From JBDTVS01 sp040007095 (GTDB lineage: Bacteria > Acidobacteriota > Vicinamibacteria > Vicinamibacterales > CAVVIG01): a stretch of DNA of 7,546 nt. Below are positions 1-5,860 of this stretch, in pieces. The notes beneath the pieces are model-generated. The model was not told the origin of the DNA and searched no databases. It was given only the letters and a program-made list of their open reading frames with translations. The position numbers and the translations under genes are program-made. The first letter of the stretch is position 1, and every line of letters begins with the position of its first letter. The DNA lies in NCBI GenBank assembly GCA_040007095.1, contig JBDTVS010000131.1, forward strand, positions 1-7,546, in the 5' to 3' direction.

Positions 1-353
1 TAGATGTCCTCGATGCCGCGCGAGGCCTTGAACACCAGCGCCTCGAAGCCCGGCGAGATCGGGGTGCCGAGTTCGACGGAGAGCGCCTTGGCGCGTGCGA
101 TCACCTCCTGCGGATCGGAGATGTCGGCCGGGGTGATCTTGTTCATCACGTCCGCGGCAGCGTAGCCGAGCATCCGCTCGGCGCCGACGTTGAAGATCTG
201 GATCACGCCCCTGGCGTCGGTGGCGATGCTCGAGAAGTTGGCGCTGTTGAAAATCGCGCGTTGTAACGCCTCGGTTTTCAACAGCGCCTCCGGAGTGCCG
301 ATATCGAGTTGAGCGCTCATCGCTTCGGCGGGCGTTTGTTCCGGAATCCACAT
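1..353 (-). CDS. PAS-domain signalling protein, N-terminal part (runs off left edge)
   Basis: The reverse strand is open from the left edge to about 353 and encodes a PAS sensor domain. Seen in the sequence: FNSANFSSIATDARGVIQIF followed by NVGAERMLGY, the classic PAS strand-turn-helix pattern, and later a run ending KASRGIEDI, which in related proteins leads into a YELTYIRKDGSRFP-type PAS segment. PAS domains sense small ligands, redox state or light and usually sit in front of histidine kinase, GGDEF or response-regulator modules; which one follows here lies outside the window. No membrane segment is visible in the N-terminus, so a cytoplasmic sensor is likely. Start choice is uncertain. 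ATG at 353 (MWIPEQTPAEA...) has a GGAG 13 nt upstream. In-frame ATG at 320 (MSAQLDIG...) has no clear ribosome site. ATG at 398 touches a GGAGG with no spacing. All give the same PAS domain. Confidence 0.85.
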   Translation of the reverse strand, partial: MWIPEQTPAEAMSAQLDIGTPEALLKTEALQRAIFNSANFSSIATDARGVIQIFNVGAERMLGYAAADVMNKITPADISDPQEVIARAKALSVELGTPISPGFEALVFKASRGIEDI

Positions 354-625
354 AAGTCGCGGTTCACTCCGTCCTGGTGCACGGGGCTCCGGCGTCATCC
401 TCCGCGGTCCACGTCCCTGAGTTACACGCTGACACGGACGGTCAGTGGGTGTGGCCAGCGAATGACGACATTTGCAGCGTCGATGCTATCGGCCGGCTCT
501 TCGGCCACGCTGTACCGTATTGAACATCACGAAACTGGTGTGAACTGGCGGTATCAGCAGGGAACTCTCGCCAGGCCCATCCTCGCCCGCGGCTCAAGAT
601 TGCCCTTTCCCATGGCCCTTGCGAT

Positions 626-680
626 GCATACGCCCGGTATGCGCGCTCCTCGCGCCTTGCCGGGCGGGCGCCTCGACGCC
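626..680 (+). repeat. GC-rich palindrome/hairpin, copy 1 of a short diverged repeat
   Basis: GCATAC-GCCCG-GTATGC is a perfect 6-bp inverted repeat with a 5-nt centre (626-642). It overlaps an alternative larger hairpin: arms CGCCCGG (631-637) and CCGGGCG (660-666) enclose a second stem GCGCG-ctcct-CGCGC (641-655). The 13-nt core ATACGCCCGGTAT differs by one base from ATACTCCCGGTAT at 5603-5615. The roughly 40 nt after the core are also partly alignable (TCGCGCC, TGC, GGGCGC, TCG shared in order), suggesting two diverged copies of one element. The GC-rich part of the match could be partly chance. Confidence 0.45.
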
Positions 681-711
681 CAGAATGGCACACGTTATTC
701 ATCTACGGGTC

Positions 712-861
712 CTAACCCTCGAGCACTTCGCGAACCGTTTGTCGGAGGGCGCCGGTCGCCACCCGCCAGTCGCGAATGCGATAGATTTCGCGGCGCTCCG
801 CGATCGGGTCGTCGAGGGCCGTCAAAGATTGTCTGGATCGGGTCAGGCGCGGCGGAAGCAT
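712..861 (-). CDS. Small 49-aa ORF, unrecognised; possibly a gene remnant
   Basis: A 49-codon ORF starts with ATG at 861 behind a weak GCAGGA and ends with TAG at 712-714. The protein runs MLPPRLTRSR, then QSLTALDDPIAERREIYRIR, then DWRVATGALRQTVREVLEG. From residue 11 onward it is rich in charged and aliphatic residues in a helix-like pattern, and third codon positions are strongly G/C, unlike the Arg/Pro/Ser-rich shadow frames around it. I do not recognise a family. It could be a genuine small protein or the surviving C-terminus of a decayed gene, since an in-frame TGA lies six codons upstream of the ATG. No partner gene is adjacent. Confidence 0.3.
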   Translation of the reverse strand: MLPPRLTRSRQSLTALDDPIAERREIYRIRDWRVATGALRQTVREVLEG

Positions 862-958
862 TCCTGCGGCAGCGCTTCATGCGAAGCGAAGACATACCCG
901 CCGTGGTTCTGCGGGGCAGACGCCATCCGGGATGCGGTGGTCCGCAACGGAAGCCGTG

Positions 959-1004
959 AGCAGGTTGCTGAAAAAACGCAGCAGCCCGAACTGAAAAGTG
1001 AGAA
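959..1004 (+). repeat. Dispersed repeat, solo arm (matches left arm of the palindrome at 5691)
   Basis: This 46-nt segment begins AGCAGGTTGCTGAAAAA and ends GAACTGAAAAGTGAGAA. It matches 5690-5734 at all but about five positions, including one single-base gap, in the same orientation. It contains its own hairpin: GGTTGCTG and CAGCAGCC pair across an A-rich loop. Unlike the copy at 5691 there is no inverted partner arm nearby, so it looks like a half-element or a decayed copy. It lies about 85 nt downstream of the transketolase stop codon. Confidence 0.75.
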
Positions 1005-1088
1005 GCGTTTCTTTGTGACCTTCGTGATCGTCGTGGTTCAAAGAAGCTCAGGTTGGCAACGAACCTCAGTACGATGCGGCACGCTGTT

Positions 1089-3599
1089 CTATCCCAGGGC
1101 CTCCAGCAATGAACGTTGCTCTTCGAGCCGCGTCGAGCGGGCTTCGGCGAACCGCCGCACGGCGGCAACGATCGAGTCCTTGTCGAGATGCGCCTCGGCG
1201 ATCACATCCGGTTCGAGGCCGCCGGTGAGCCACTGATTGTCCCAGTCGGATGTGAGCGAATACTCGTCGGCCTGGGCGCCGACGTTCCGCAACGGCCACA
1301 TGCGGCGCGTGCCGCTGCTCACGAACATGAGGTCCTGACGCGCTTGCGGCGGCAGCACCTTCAGTCGATACGCTTCCGGCTGGTGGTCGAACAACTCCTC
1401 GCTGATCGCCGCGATGACCTTCACGTTGATGCCGGCGCTGGCCAACTGCGGCAGCACACTGACCAGATTCCAGGTCGCGCTCGAACCCTGTGCGACGACG
1501 TAGCCGTGCTTCGGCTGGCCTGGCGCGAAATCGCGAATCACATAGAGACCCTTCGCGGCGGATGTGAGATCGGTATCCGCGAACGTGCTGCGATCCGCGA
1601 CCGGGAAGTCCGGACGCGCGACTTCAATCGTGATGATCCCCACCTTCTTGTCGCGCGCGGCAATCTCGGCCGCGGCGAAGTATCCGGCGGCGACGTCGTT
1701 GTAGTCCCAGAAGCTCAAATTGATCACCTGCCCGCGCGGAAACAGCTTCCACACCTGCGGTGAGAAGATGCCGAAATGGGTTCGCGCATCGGCGGCGGTC
1801 TCGGGGCCGGAATGGGCCGCCAGGATGTGCAGCACCCCGGTGCGGAACTTGCTGTCCTGATTCTGCTGGCTCCAGACGCGCGCCGGCAGATACATCAACG
1901 GCGTAAAGGCCCCATACGTACCGCTGAACGCCCAGACGCCGGCGAACTTGTCCGGATCGACCGACGCGTTCTGACTGACCAGTCCGATCGCGGTTGAAAC
2001 GTTACCGGCTTCCTGAATGGCCGCCTTCAGTCGCGTGCCGAGCGGGTTTTCGTCGGGATCGTAGTGTCCCCAGATGCTGCCGTGCTCCAGATTGACCGAC
2101 TCGGAGAGGTCGGCCGCGACCGTCAGCGCCCGGTTGTCGGTGACGTAGTTCAGCCACTTGATGATTTCCGAGATGCCCCGGCGAGCCCCCGCCACCTCGC
2201 CCGCCTTGCGGAACAGCGCGATCTTCAGCGGCTTTTCGGCCCCGGAGGCCTGGTTCTTCACCGTCACCGTCCGGGCCTCGGTCGGCAGATTCGCCACGCG
2301 CAGGCGGTCATCGAGGAACGGGTCGCGCGTGACGTCGATACGCAGGGGGAATTCGTCCTTCACCTCGTCTCCGAGCTCGACGAGCCGGTCGGACAGCCAT
2401 TCTCCGAGACCGTTCTGCTCGAGCACCGACATGGCGATGTCGATGTTCGTCTTGAACTGGAGCAGCCGCTCGCGCTGGTCGGCCACGGCGCCGTTGCCGA
2501 TGCCTTCGAACGTCACGCCGTAGCGTGCCTCGAAGGTCCGCGCCAGCGAGACGATGTAGTCCGAGTTCATCTTGAATCCGAACGGGTGGCTCGGGAAGCC
2601 GACGATTTGATTGCCCGATCCCGGGATGATGCCGTCCACCGCCGCCGGCCAATACCCTTTCGTCGTCTTGCCGAAGACGATCATCGGCCGGCGATCCGTC
2701 GGATCCCAGTCCTCCATGGTCTTCAGCACGCCCAGAATCTGGTCGTAGTCGTGACCGTCTGGCACGGAGAACACGTTCCATCCGTAGGACGTCCACTGAT
2801 CCTGCAGTCGGTAGCCATCGAACTTGCTGTGCACGACGCCGCCAATCAGCGCATCGTCGATGCCCGCGTTGTTGTCCGAGAAAAACACGCGAAGGCGCTT
2901 GCCGGTCTGCAGTGCGATCGCCTGGGTCTTGAGCTCCTGCGCGTGGCCGGCGCACATGGCGAACTCGCCCTCGAACGCGACGATTTTCGGCCGGCCCATC
3001 GGCGCGCCGACGACGTCCCAGAATGCGGCTTTACCAGCGGCCGTGGCGATGCCCACGCCGGAGGGCCCGCCGTTGACATCGTTGGTGACGTCGGTGGACT
3101 CGATGTGCCCGGACAGCGCGCGGATGCCCCGGCCCTTCGCCTGCGCAAACCGTTCGTGATCGGCGAGCCCGCAATCAGCCAGAAGATTCTTGAGGGCGCC
3201 CGCGCCGCGCCGGAACCCCAAAGCATCGACCGACAACATCGCCACATCCGGGGCGACGTAGTATCGGCGATCCCCCGTCGCCTGAAACCTGCGGGAGAGC
3301 GCTTCGCCCATGATCATCCACAGCGCATAGCAGGTCGGTGCGCAATGACCGGCCGCGAGCATGAACTTGTCGCTGTAGGGATGCTTGGGCCGGCGGTAAT
3401 CGTAACGAAGGCCGCCCCGTTCGGGTCCGGCAAGATGGGTGACCACGTTGAACGGCGTGTAGGCCAGCGGCCCGCCAAAATGGCCAGTCTGCGCGTAGTT
3501 GCCAAGCCACACGAGCGTCATGCACGTCATGAAGCCCACGTCTTCCATGCGTTGACGGTCGCTCTGCAACGTCGAAGTGGTGACAGACGGCACACTCAT
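1089..3599 (-). CDS. tkt: Transketolase-family enzyme (large, diverged form)
   Basis: An 836-residue thiamine-diphosphate enzyme. Transketolase moves two-carbon ketol units between sugar phosphates in the cytoplasmic non-oxidative pentose phosphate pathway. Visible landmarks: GHFGGPLA (39-46); AAGHCAPTCYALW (82-94), the counterpart of the GHG...Y segment; the cofactor loop GEF (211-213) to SDNN (241-244), spaced as in the family's GDG...N motif; SYGWNVFSV.DGHD (271-284), like the canonical EAYGW..-DGHD; ADLSES (496-501), like GSADL; IQEAGN (528-533), where E530 aligns with the catalytic Glu of REFGM; and HSGPETAADARTHFG (596-610), like HDS...THQ. It is about 160 residues longer than standard transketolases, and GDG reads GEF, with Glu replacing the metal-binding Asp. 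ATG at 3599 has GAGGAAGGA 12 nt upstream. The gene is apparently transcribed alone. A transketolase-like enzyme with different substrates is possible. Confidence 0.85.
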   Translation of the reverse strand: MSVPSVTTSTLQSDRQRMEDVGFMTCMTLVWLGNYAQTGHFGGPLAYTPFNVVTHLAGPERGGLRYDYRRPKHPYSDKFMLAAGHCAPTCYALWMIMGEALSRRFQATGDRRYYVAPDVAMLSVDALGFRRGAGALKNLLADCGLADHERFAQAKGRGIRALSGHIESTDVTNDVNGGPSGVGIATAAGKAAFWDVVGAPMGRPKIVAFEGEFAMCAGHAQELKTQAIALQTGKRLRVFFSDNNAGIDDALIGGVVHSKFDGYRLQDQWTSYGWNVFSVPDGHDYDQILGVLKTMEDWDPTDRRPMIVFGKTTKGYWPAAVDGIIPGSGNQIVGFPSHPFGFKMNSDYIVSLARTFEARYGVTFEGIGNGAVADQRERLLQFKTNIDIAMSVLEQNGLGEWLSDRLVELGDEVKDEFPLRIDVTRDPFLDDRLRVANLPTEARTVTVKNQASGAEKPLKIALFRKAGEVAGARRGISEIIKWLNYVTDNRALTVAADLSESVNLEHGSIWGHYDPDENPLGTRLKAAIQEAGNVSTAIGLVSQNASVDPDKFAGVWAFSGTYGAFTPLMYLPARVWSQQNQDSKFRTGVLHILAAHSGPETAADARTHFGIFSPQVWKLFPRGQVINLSFWDYNDVAAGYFAAAEIAARDKKVGIITIEVARPDFPVADRSTFADTDLTSAAKGLYVIRDFAPGQPKHGYVVAQGSSATWNLVSVLPQLASAGINVKVIAAISEELFDHQPEAYRLKVLPPQARQDLMFVSSGTRRMWPLRNVGAQADEYSLTSDWDNQWLTGGLEPDVIAEAHLDKDSIVAAVRRFAEARSTRLEEQRSLLEALG

Positions 3600-3630
3600 C
3601 TTGAATCCGCGTCCTTCCTCTAGGTCGACC

Positions 3631-3676
3631 GGGCCTCGTCAGGAAACAACTGACTGACCTATTTCCTGACGGGCCC
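3631..3676 (-). promoter_or_regulatory. Inverted repeat in the transketolase leader (hairpin or operator)
   Basis: CGTCAGGAAA (3637-3646) and TTTCCTGACG (3662-3671) form a perfect 10-bp inverted repeat around a 15-nt centre. The stem extends by GGGCC/GGCCC (3631-3635 and 3672-3676) with one bulged T at 3636. It lies 32-77 nt upstream of the transketolase ATG and just downstream of the predicted start of transcription, so in RNA it would be a strong leader stem-loop, and in DNA a good dimer-binding site. There is no U-run after it, which argues against a simple terminator. Confidence 0.55.
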
Positions 3677-3691
3677 TCAGTTCGGCACACA

Positions 3692-3720
3692 ATCTTAGTC
3701 GCGGCTCGACCCGCGATCAA
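3692..3720 (-). promoter_or_regulatory. Candidate sigma70-type promoter for the transketolase gene
   Basis: Reading leftward, TTGATC (3720-3715) and TAAGAT (3697-3692) are separated by exactly 17 nt. Each matches four of six consensus positions. Transcription would begin near 3685, directly before the inverted repeat at 3676-3631 and about 85 nt before the start codon. The spacing and position are good but the boxes are only moderate matches. Confidence 0.4.
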
Positions 3721-3894
3721 CGCGCCGGCCGTTCGTGGATCAGTTTCAGCCTGACGGCGTGGGAGAATCAACCAGCGGTTCCGGGATCACCGCGTAGCAC
3801 ACCGGTTCGGTGGCGGGCATTGCGACCGGTGCCGTTGGACGCCACGGGAGGTCCCGCAGGCGTCCCGTTCACGCGTCCACGAGGGGAGGGTCGG

Positions 3895-4398
3895 ATGAGA
3901 GCCGTTCTGGCCGTATGGTTCACACTGCTGGCGCAGTGCTGGTTCGCTCAGCCAGTTCCCGCCGTGCCGCAGACGACCGGGGTCGCGCCCGCCCAGGCGA
4001 GCCGCTTTATCGGCACCTGGGTGCTCGACGCGGCCAAGTCGACGTTCGAATCAGGCCAGCGGCTGACGAGTCAGACTCGCACGTACGAAGCGTTCGGGGA
4101 TGGCCAGAAGAGCACCATCGAGAGCGTCGATGCCGCCGGCAGCCGCGGGAAGTACGCGTACTCCGCCCGATTCGATGGTCGGTACTATCCAATGACGGGA
4201 ACAGGGATCCCGAGCGGAGCGGATGCCATCACCATCACCCGAGTCGATGACAGCACCATCGGCGCGACGCTACAGAAGGCCGGACGAGAGGTCATGCAGG
4301 CGAAGCTGACCGTGTCCGGCGACGGGAAGGTGCTGACCATCCGGCGGACGGGGAGCACCAGCGCCGTCCTCGTGTTCAATCGACAGCAAGCGCCTTAG
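3895..4398 (+). CDS. Small exported protein of an Acidobacteriota-type family
   Basis: A 167-residue protein of unknown function. The first 23 or so residues (MRAVLAVWFTLLAQCWFAQP then VPA) form a typical Sec signal peptide with possible cleavage after A23, so the mature protein is probably periplasmic or secreted. The mature part starts with FIGTWVLDAAKSTF (38-51), then TRTYEAFGDGQKSTIESVDA (61-80), a DGRYYP segment, and ITITRVDDSTIGATLQKAGR (112-131). This is the pattern I associate with secreted GTWKLN...K-S families frequent in Acidobacteriota, probably a lipocalin-like beta structure; the family assignment is from memory. ATG at 3895 is chosen because GAGGGGAGGG lies 4 nt upstream and the signal peptide begins there; an in-frame ATG at 3820 would add 25 residues and bury the signal peptide. 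It stands alone, divergent from the transketolase. Confidence 0.8.
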   Translation: MRAVLAVWFTLLAQCWFAQPVPAVPQTTGVAPAQASRFIGTWVLDAAKSTFESGQRLTSQTRTYEAFGDGQKSTIESVDAAGSRGKYAYSARFDGRYYPMTGTGIPSGADAITITRVDDSTIGATLQKAGREVMQAKLTVSGDGKVLTIRRTGSTSAVLVFNRQQAP

Positions 4399-4778
4399 AG
4401 CGTCATGCCGTTCGCACATTCGCTCCACACAAGAGGGCAGGAACCGGTCGCGACGCGAACCTTGCGAGCGCCGCGTCTCGTGCGACAGAAGGGAACCCGC
4501 CGCGCAAGGCCAGAATCCGCGGCAGGTCGCGGACCTGTCGCATCCCACCGACGGATCCTGAAGCGACCGGTTCCCGCGGCGTCGAGCGGTTCGCGGTAGC
4601 GGCCTATTGCTGGCCCGAGCGGTGACTCGAATTTCGGAACGGCTGTTAAGCTGCGCCTTGAGCTGGATGTGCGGCGCGCCGATTGCGGGAGCGTTCGCCG
4701 TCCGAGAGACACTGACCGGCTGCTGGCTGTTGGTCGTCGCCTCGCTGCACGGCCGGACTCGCCGGAGGCTGATAAGAT
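4399..4778. other. Intergenic region with nested inverted repeats
   Basis: About 380 nt between two co-directional genes with no supported ORF. The long minus-strand frame covering it (4395-5648) is mostly antisense to the SDR gene and Arg-rich. The left half contains the inverted-repeat set at 4440-4574, listed separately. In the right half the only clear signal is GGAGG at 4764-4768 in front of the SDR start. I see no convincing -35/-10 pair and no U-run terminator for the exported-protein gene. Confidence 0.55.
4440..4574. repeat. Nested inverted repeats, possible structured RNA
   Basis: GGAACCGGTCGC (4440-4451) and GCGACCGGTTCC (4563-4574) are a perfect 12-bp inverted repeat 111 nt apart. 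Between them lie a second pair CCTTGCG (4460-4466) and CGCAAGG (4503-4509), and a tight hairpin CAGGTC-gcg-GACCTG (4523-4537). Together these could fold as a three-way junction: one closing stem and two side hairpins. They lie 42 nt after the stop of the exported-protein gene. This may be a structured RNA, a degenerate mobile palindrome, or partly GC-driven coincidence; nothing links it to a known RNA family. Confidence 0.35.
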
Positions 4779-5531
4779 GTGCGCCTGATGGTGGCCATCG
4801 TCACCGGCGCGGGCTCGGGGATAGGACAGCACGTGGCGCTCGCGTTGCTGCGCGAGGGGTACGCCGTCGTGCTGGCGGGACGGCGCCAGGAGCGTCTGGA
4901 AGACACCGCCCGCGCGGGTGAAGCGAGCGGATCGAGGACGCTGGTGGTGCCGACCGACGTGAGCGATCCGCAGTCGGTCCGCGCGCTGTTCGCACGAACG
5001 CTCGAATCGTTCGGGCGGCTCGACCTGCTGTTCAACAACGCCGGCACGGGGGCGCCGGCGGTCGCGCTCGAGGATCTCACACCTGAACAATGGGCCGCCG
5101 TTGTCGGCGTGAACCTGACAGGCGCTTTCTTCTGCACGCAGGAAGCGTTCAAGATCATGAAGGCGCAGCAGCCGCGAGGCGGACGCATCATCAACAACGG
5201 GTCGATCTCGGCGCACAGCCCGCGGCCGAACTCGGCACCGTACAGCGCGACCAAGCACGCGATCACCGGGCTCACCAAGTCGACGTCGCTCGATGGGCGC
5301 CGCTACGACATCGCCTGCGGTCAGATCGACATCGGCAACGCCGCCACCTCGATGACCGAAGCGATGGCCACCGGTGTGCTGCAAGCCGACGGGTCGATGG
5401 CGGTCGAGCCGCGGCTGGACCTCGACCACGTCGCGGACGCGGTGATCTTCATGGCGAAGCTGCCGCTCGACGCCAACGTGCAGTTCATGACCGTGATGGC
5501 CACGAAGATGCCGCTCATCGGTCGAGGGTGA
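4779..5531 (+). CDS. SDR-family oxidoreductase (classical short-chain dehydrogenase)
   Basis: A 250-residue classical short-chain dehydrogenase/reductase of normal length: a cytoplasmic NAD(P)-dependent enzyme that interconverts alcohols and ketones. Motifs seen: TGAGSGIG (9-16) for the dinucleotide; AGRR (33-36), where the arginines after the second strand favour NADP(H); NNAG (86-89); VNLTG with N112; catalytic Ser142 in NNGS, 13 residues before Tyr155; and YSATK with Lys159. The full Asn-Ser-Tyr-Lys set is present, so it should be active. After the active site the segment CGQIDIGNAAT (180-190) replaces the usual PG motif and marks a subgroup often annotated 3-oxoacyl-ACP reductase-like. 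The substrate cannot be read from sequence. The start is GTG at 4779 with GGAGG 10 nt upstream; ATG at 4788 (MVAIVTG) is an alternative. No co-transcribed partner is visible. Confidence 0.9.
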   Translation: MRLMVAIVTGAGSGIGQHVALALLREGYAVVLAGRRQERLEDTARAGEASGSRTLVVPTDVSDPQSVRALFARTLESFGRLDLLFNNAGTGAPAVALEDLTPEQWAAVVGVNLTGAFFCTQEAFKIMKAQQPRGGRIINNGSISAHSPRPNSAPYSATKHAITGLTKSTSLDGRRYDIACGQIDIGNAATSMTEAMATGVLQADGSMAVEPRLDLDHVADAVIFMAKLPLDANVQFMTVMATKMPLIGRG

Positions 5532-5690
5532 GCACCGGAGCTGTCCCTTCTTCTTCTGCCGTCTGCGTGGTCCGGTTCCCAAGGCAGCGCCTGGGCGGTC
5601 AAATACTCCCGGTATTCTCGCGTGTCGCGCCCTGCGATCGGGGCGCATCGGCCGCCTCGGTGCCGTGACTGGCTTTCACCACGGCTGCCA
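5532..5690 (+). other. SDR downstream region with second ATAC-CCCG-GTAT copy
   Basis: No gene is supported between the SDR stop and the palindromic element. The segment 5602-5656 begins with AATAC-TCCCG-GTATT, a perfect 5-bp inverted repeat with a 5-nt centre, and is the second copy of the short diverged repeat seen at 626-680. In both places it lies upstream, in the same orientation, of an AGCAGGTTGCTG repeat (about 280 nt away at the left copy, 35 nt away here). No terminator with a U-run was found. Confidence 0.45.
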
Positions 5691-5832
5691 GCAGGTTGCT
5701 GAAAAAGCCAGCAACCTGAACTGAAAAGTGAGAACTCAAGAGTCAGAAGTGCAGAATCACGCCAGATTTGTTCGAACTTCTTACTTCTCAGTTCTGCCTT
5801 TTCACTTCAGGCGGCGTTTTTCAGCAGCCTGC
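5691..5832. repeat. 142-bp imperfect palindromic element (MITE- or REP-like)
   Basis: The left arm starts GCAGGTTGCTGAAAAA and continues ...GAACTGAAAAGTGAGAACTC. Read in reverse complement, the right arm starts GCAGGCTGCTGAAAAA and continues ...GAAGTGAAAAGGCAGAACTG. The arms can be aligned for about 50 nt with a few mismatches and short gaps around a spacer near 5750-5778. Each arm also carries its own hairpin; the left one is perfect, CAGGTTGCTG and CAGCAACCTG around a 7-nt loop (5692-5718). The left arm is repeated at 959-1004. It has no coding capacity and is far less GC-rich than its surroundings. A possible CA duplication flanks it but is too short to trust. The right end stops 2 nt before the GGAGGGG in front of the next ORF. 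Confidence 0.75.
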
Positions 5833-5839
5833 CAGGAGG

Positions 5840-5860
5840 GGCATACAATCAGGTATGGCC
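5840..5860 (+). promoter_or_regulatory. Palindrome over the -10 and start codon of the RHH ORF
   Basis: GGCATAC-AATCAG-GTATGGCC: half-sites CATAC (5842-5846) and GTATG (5853-5857) are perfect inverted copies, with flanking GG and CC matching if one G is bulged. The left half contains TACAAT (5844-5849), a 5/6 match to a -10 box, and the right half contains the start codon ATG at 5855. That layout suits an autoregulating antitoxin. With this -10 box transcription would begin at or next to the ATG, so the message might be leaderless, despite the GGAGGGG 13 nt upstream. Confidence 0.4.

Larger units (their letters stand above)
354..1088. other. Long intergenic region between the PAS gene and the transketolase
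   Basis: No full-length gene is supported here. The longer open frames on both strands (309-959 plus, 442-702 minus, 619-1236 plus, 695-1168 minus) have arginine/proline/serine-rich compositions typical of out-of-frame GC-rich DNA and no recognisable motif. The stretch does hold a strong palindrome and hairpin (626-666), a 49-codon coding-like ORF (712-861) and one arm of a dispersed repeat (959-1004), listed separately. The PAS gene and the transketolase both read leftward, so this interval is upstream of the first and downstream of the second. I saw no rho-independent terminator with a clear U-run after the transketolase stop. Confidence 0.6.

Noticed and set aside
309..959. 216-codon plus-strand ORF at the left
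   Set aside because: Overlaps the start of the PAS gene on the other strand, composition is Arg/Pro/Ser/Gly-rich, and no ribosome site or domain is visible.
961..990. Hairpin with a T-run after the transketolase, considered as a rho-independent terminator
   Set aside because: On the transketolase strand the T-run is in the loop, not after the stem, and the hairpin belongs to the dispersed repeat.
2064..3623. 519-codon plus-strand ORF opposite the transketolase
   Set aside because: It is antisense to a clearly recognisable enzyme, has His/Arg/Asp-rich composition expected from reversed GC-rich codons, and shows no family motif.
3800..3831. CACCGGT / ACCGGTG inverted repeat upstream of the exported protein
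   Set aside because: ACCGGT is itself a palindrome, so the pairing is almost automatic in GC-rich DNA; not enough to call an operator.
4395..5648. 417-codon minus-strand ORF opposite the SDR gene
   Set aside because: Antisense to a well-supported SDR with complete active site; Arg-rich and without motifs.
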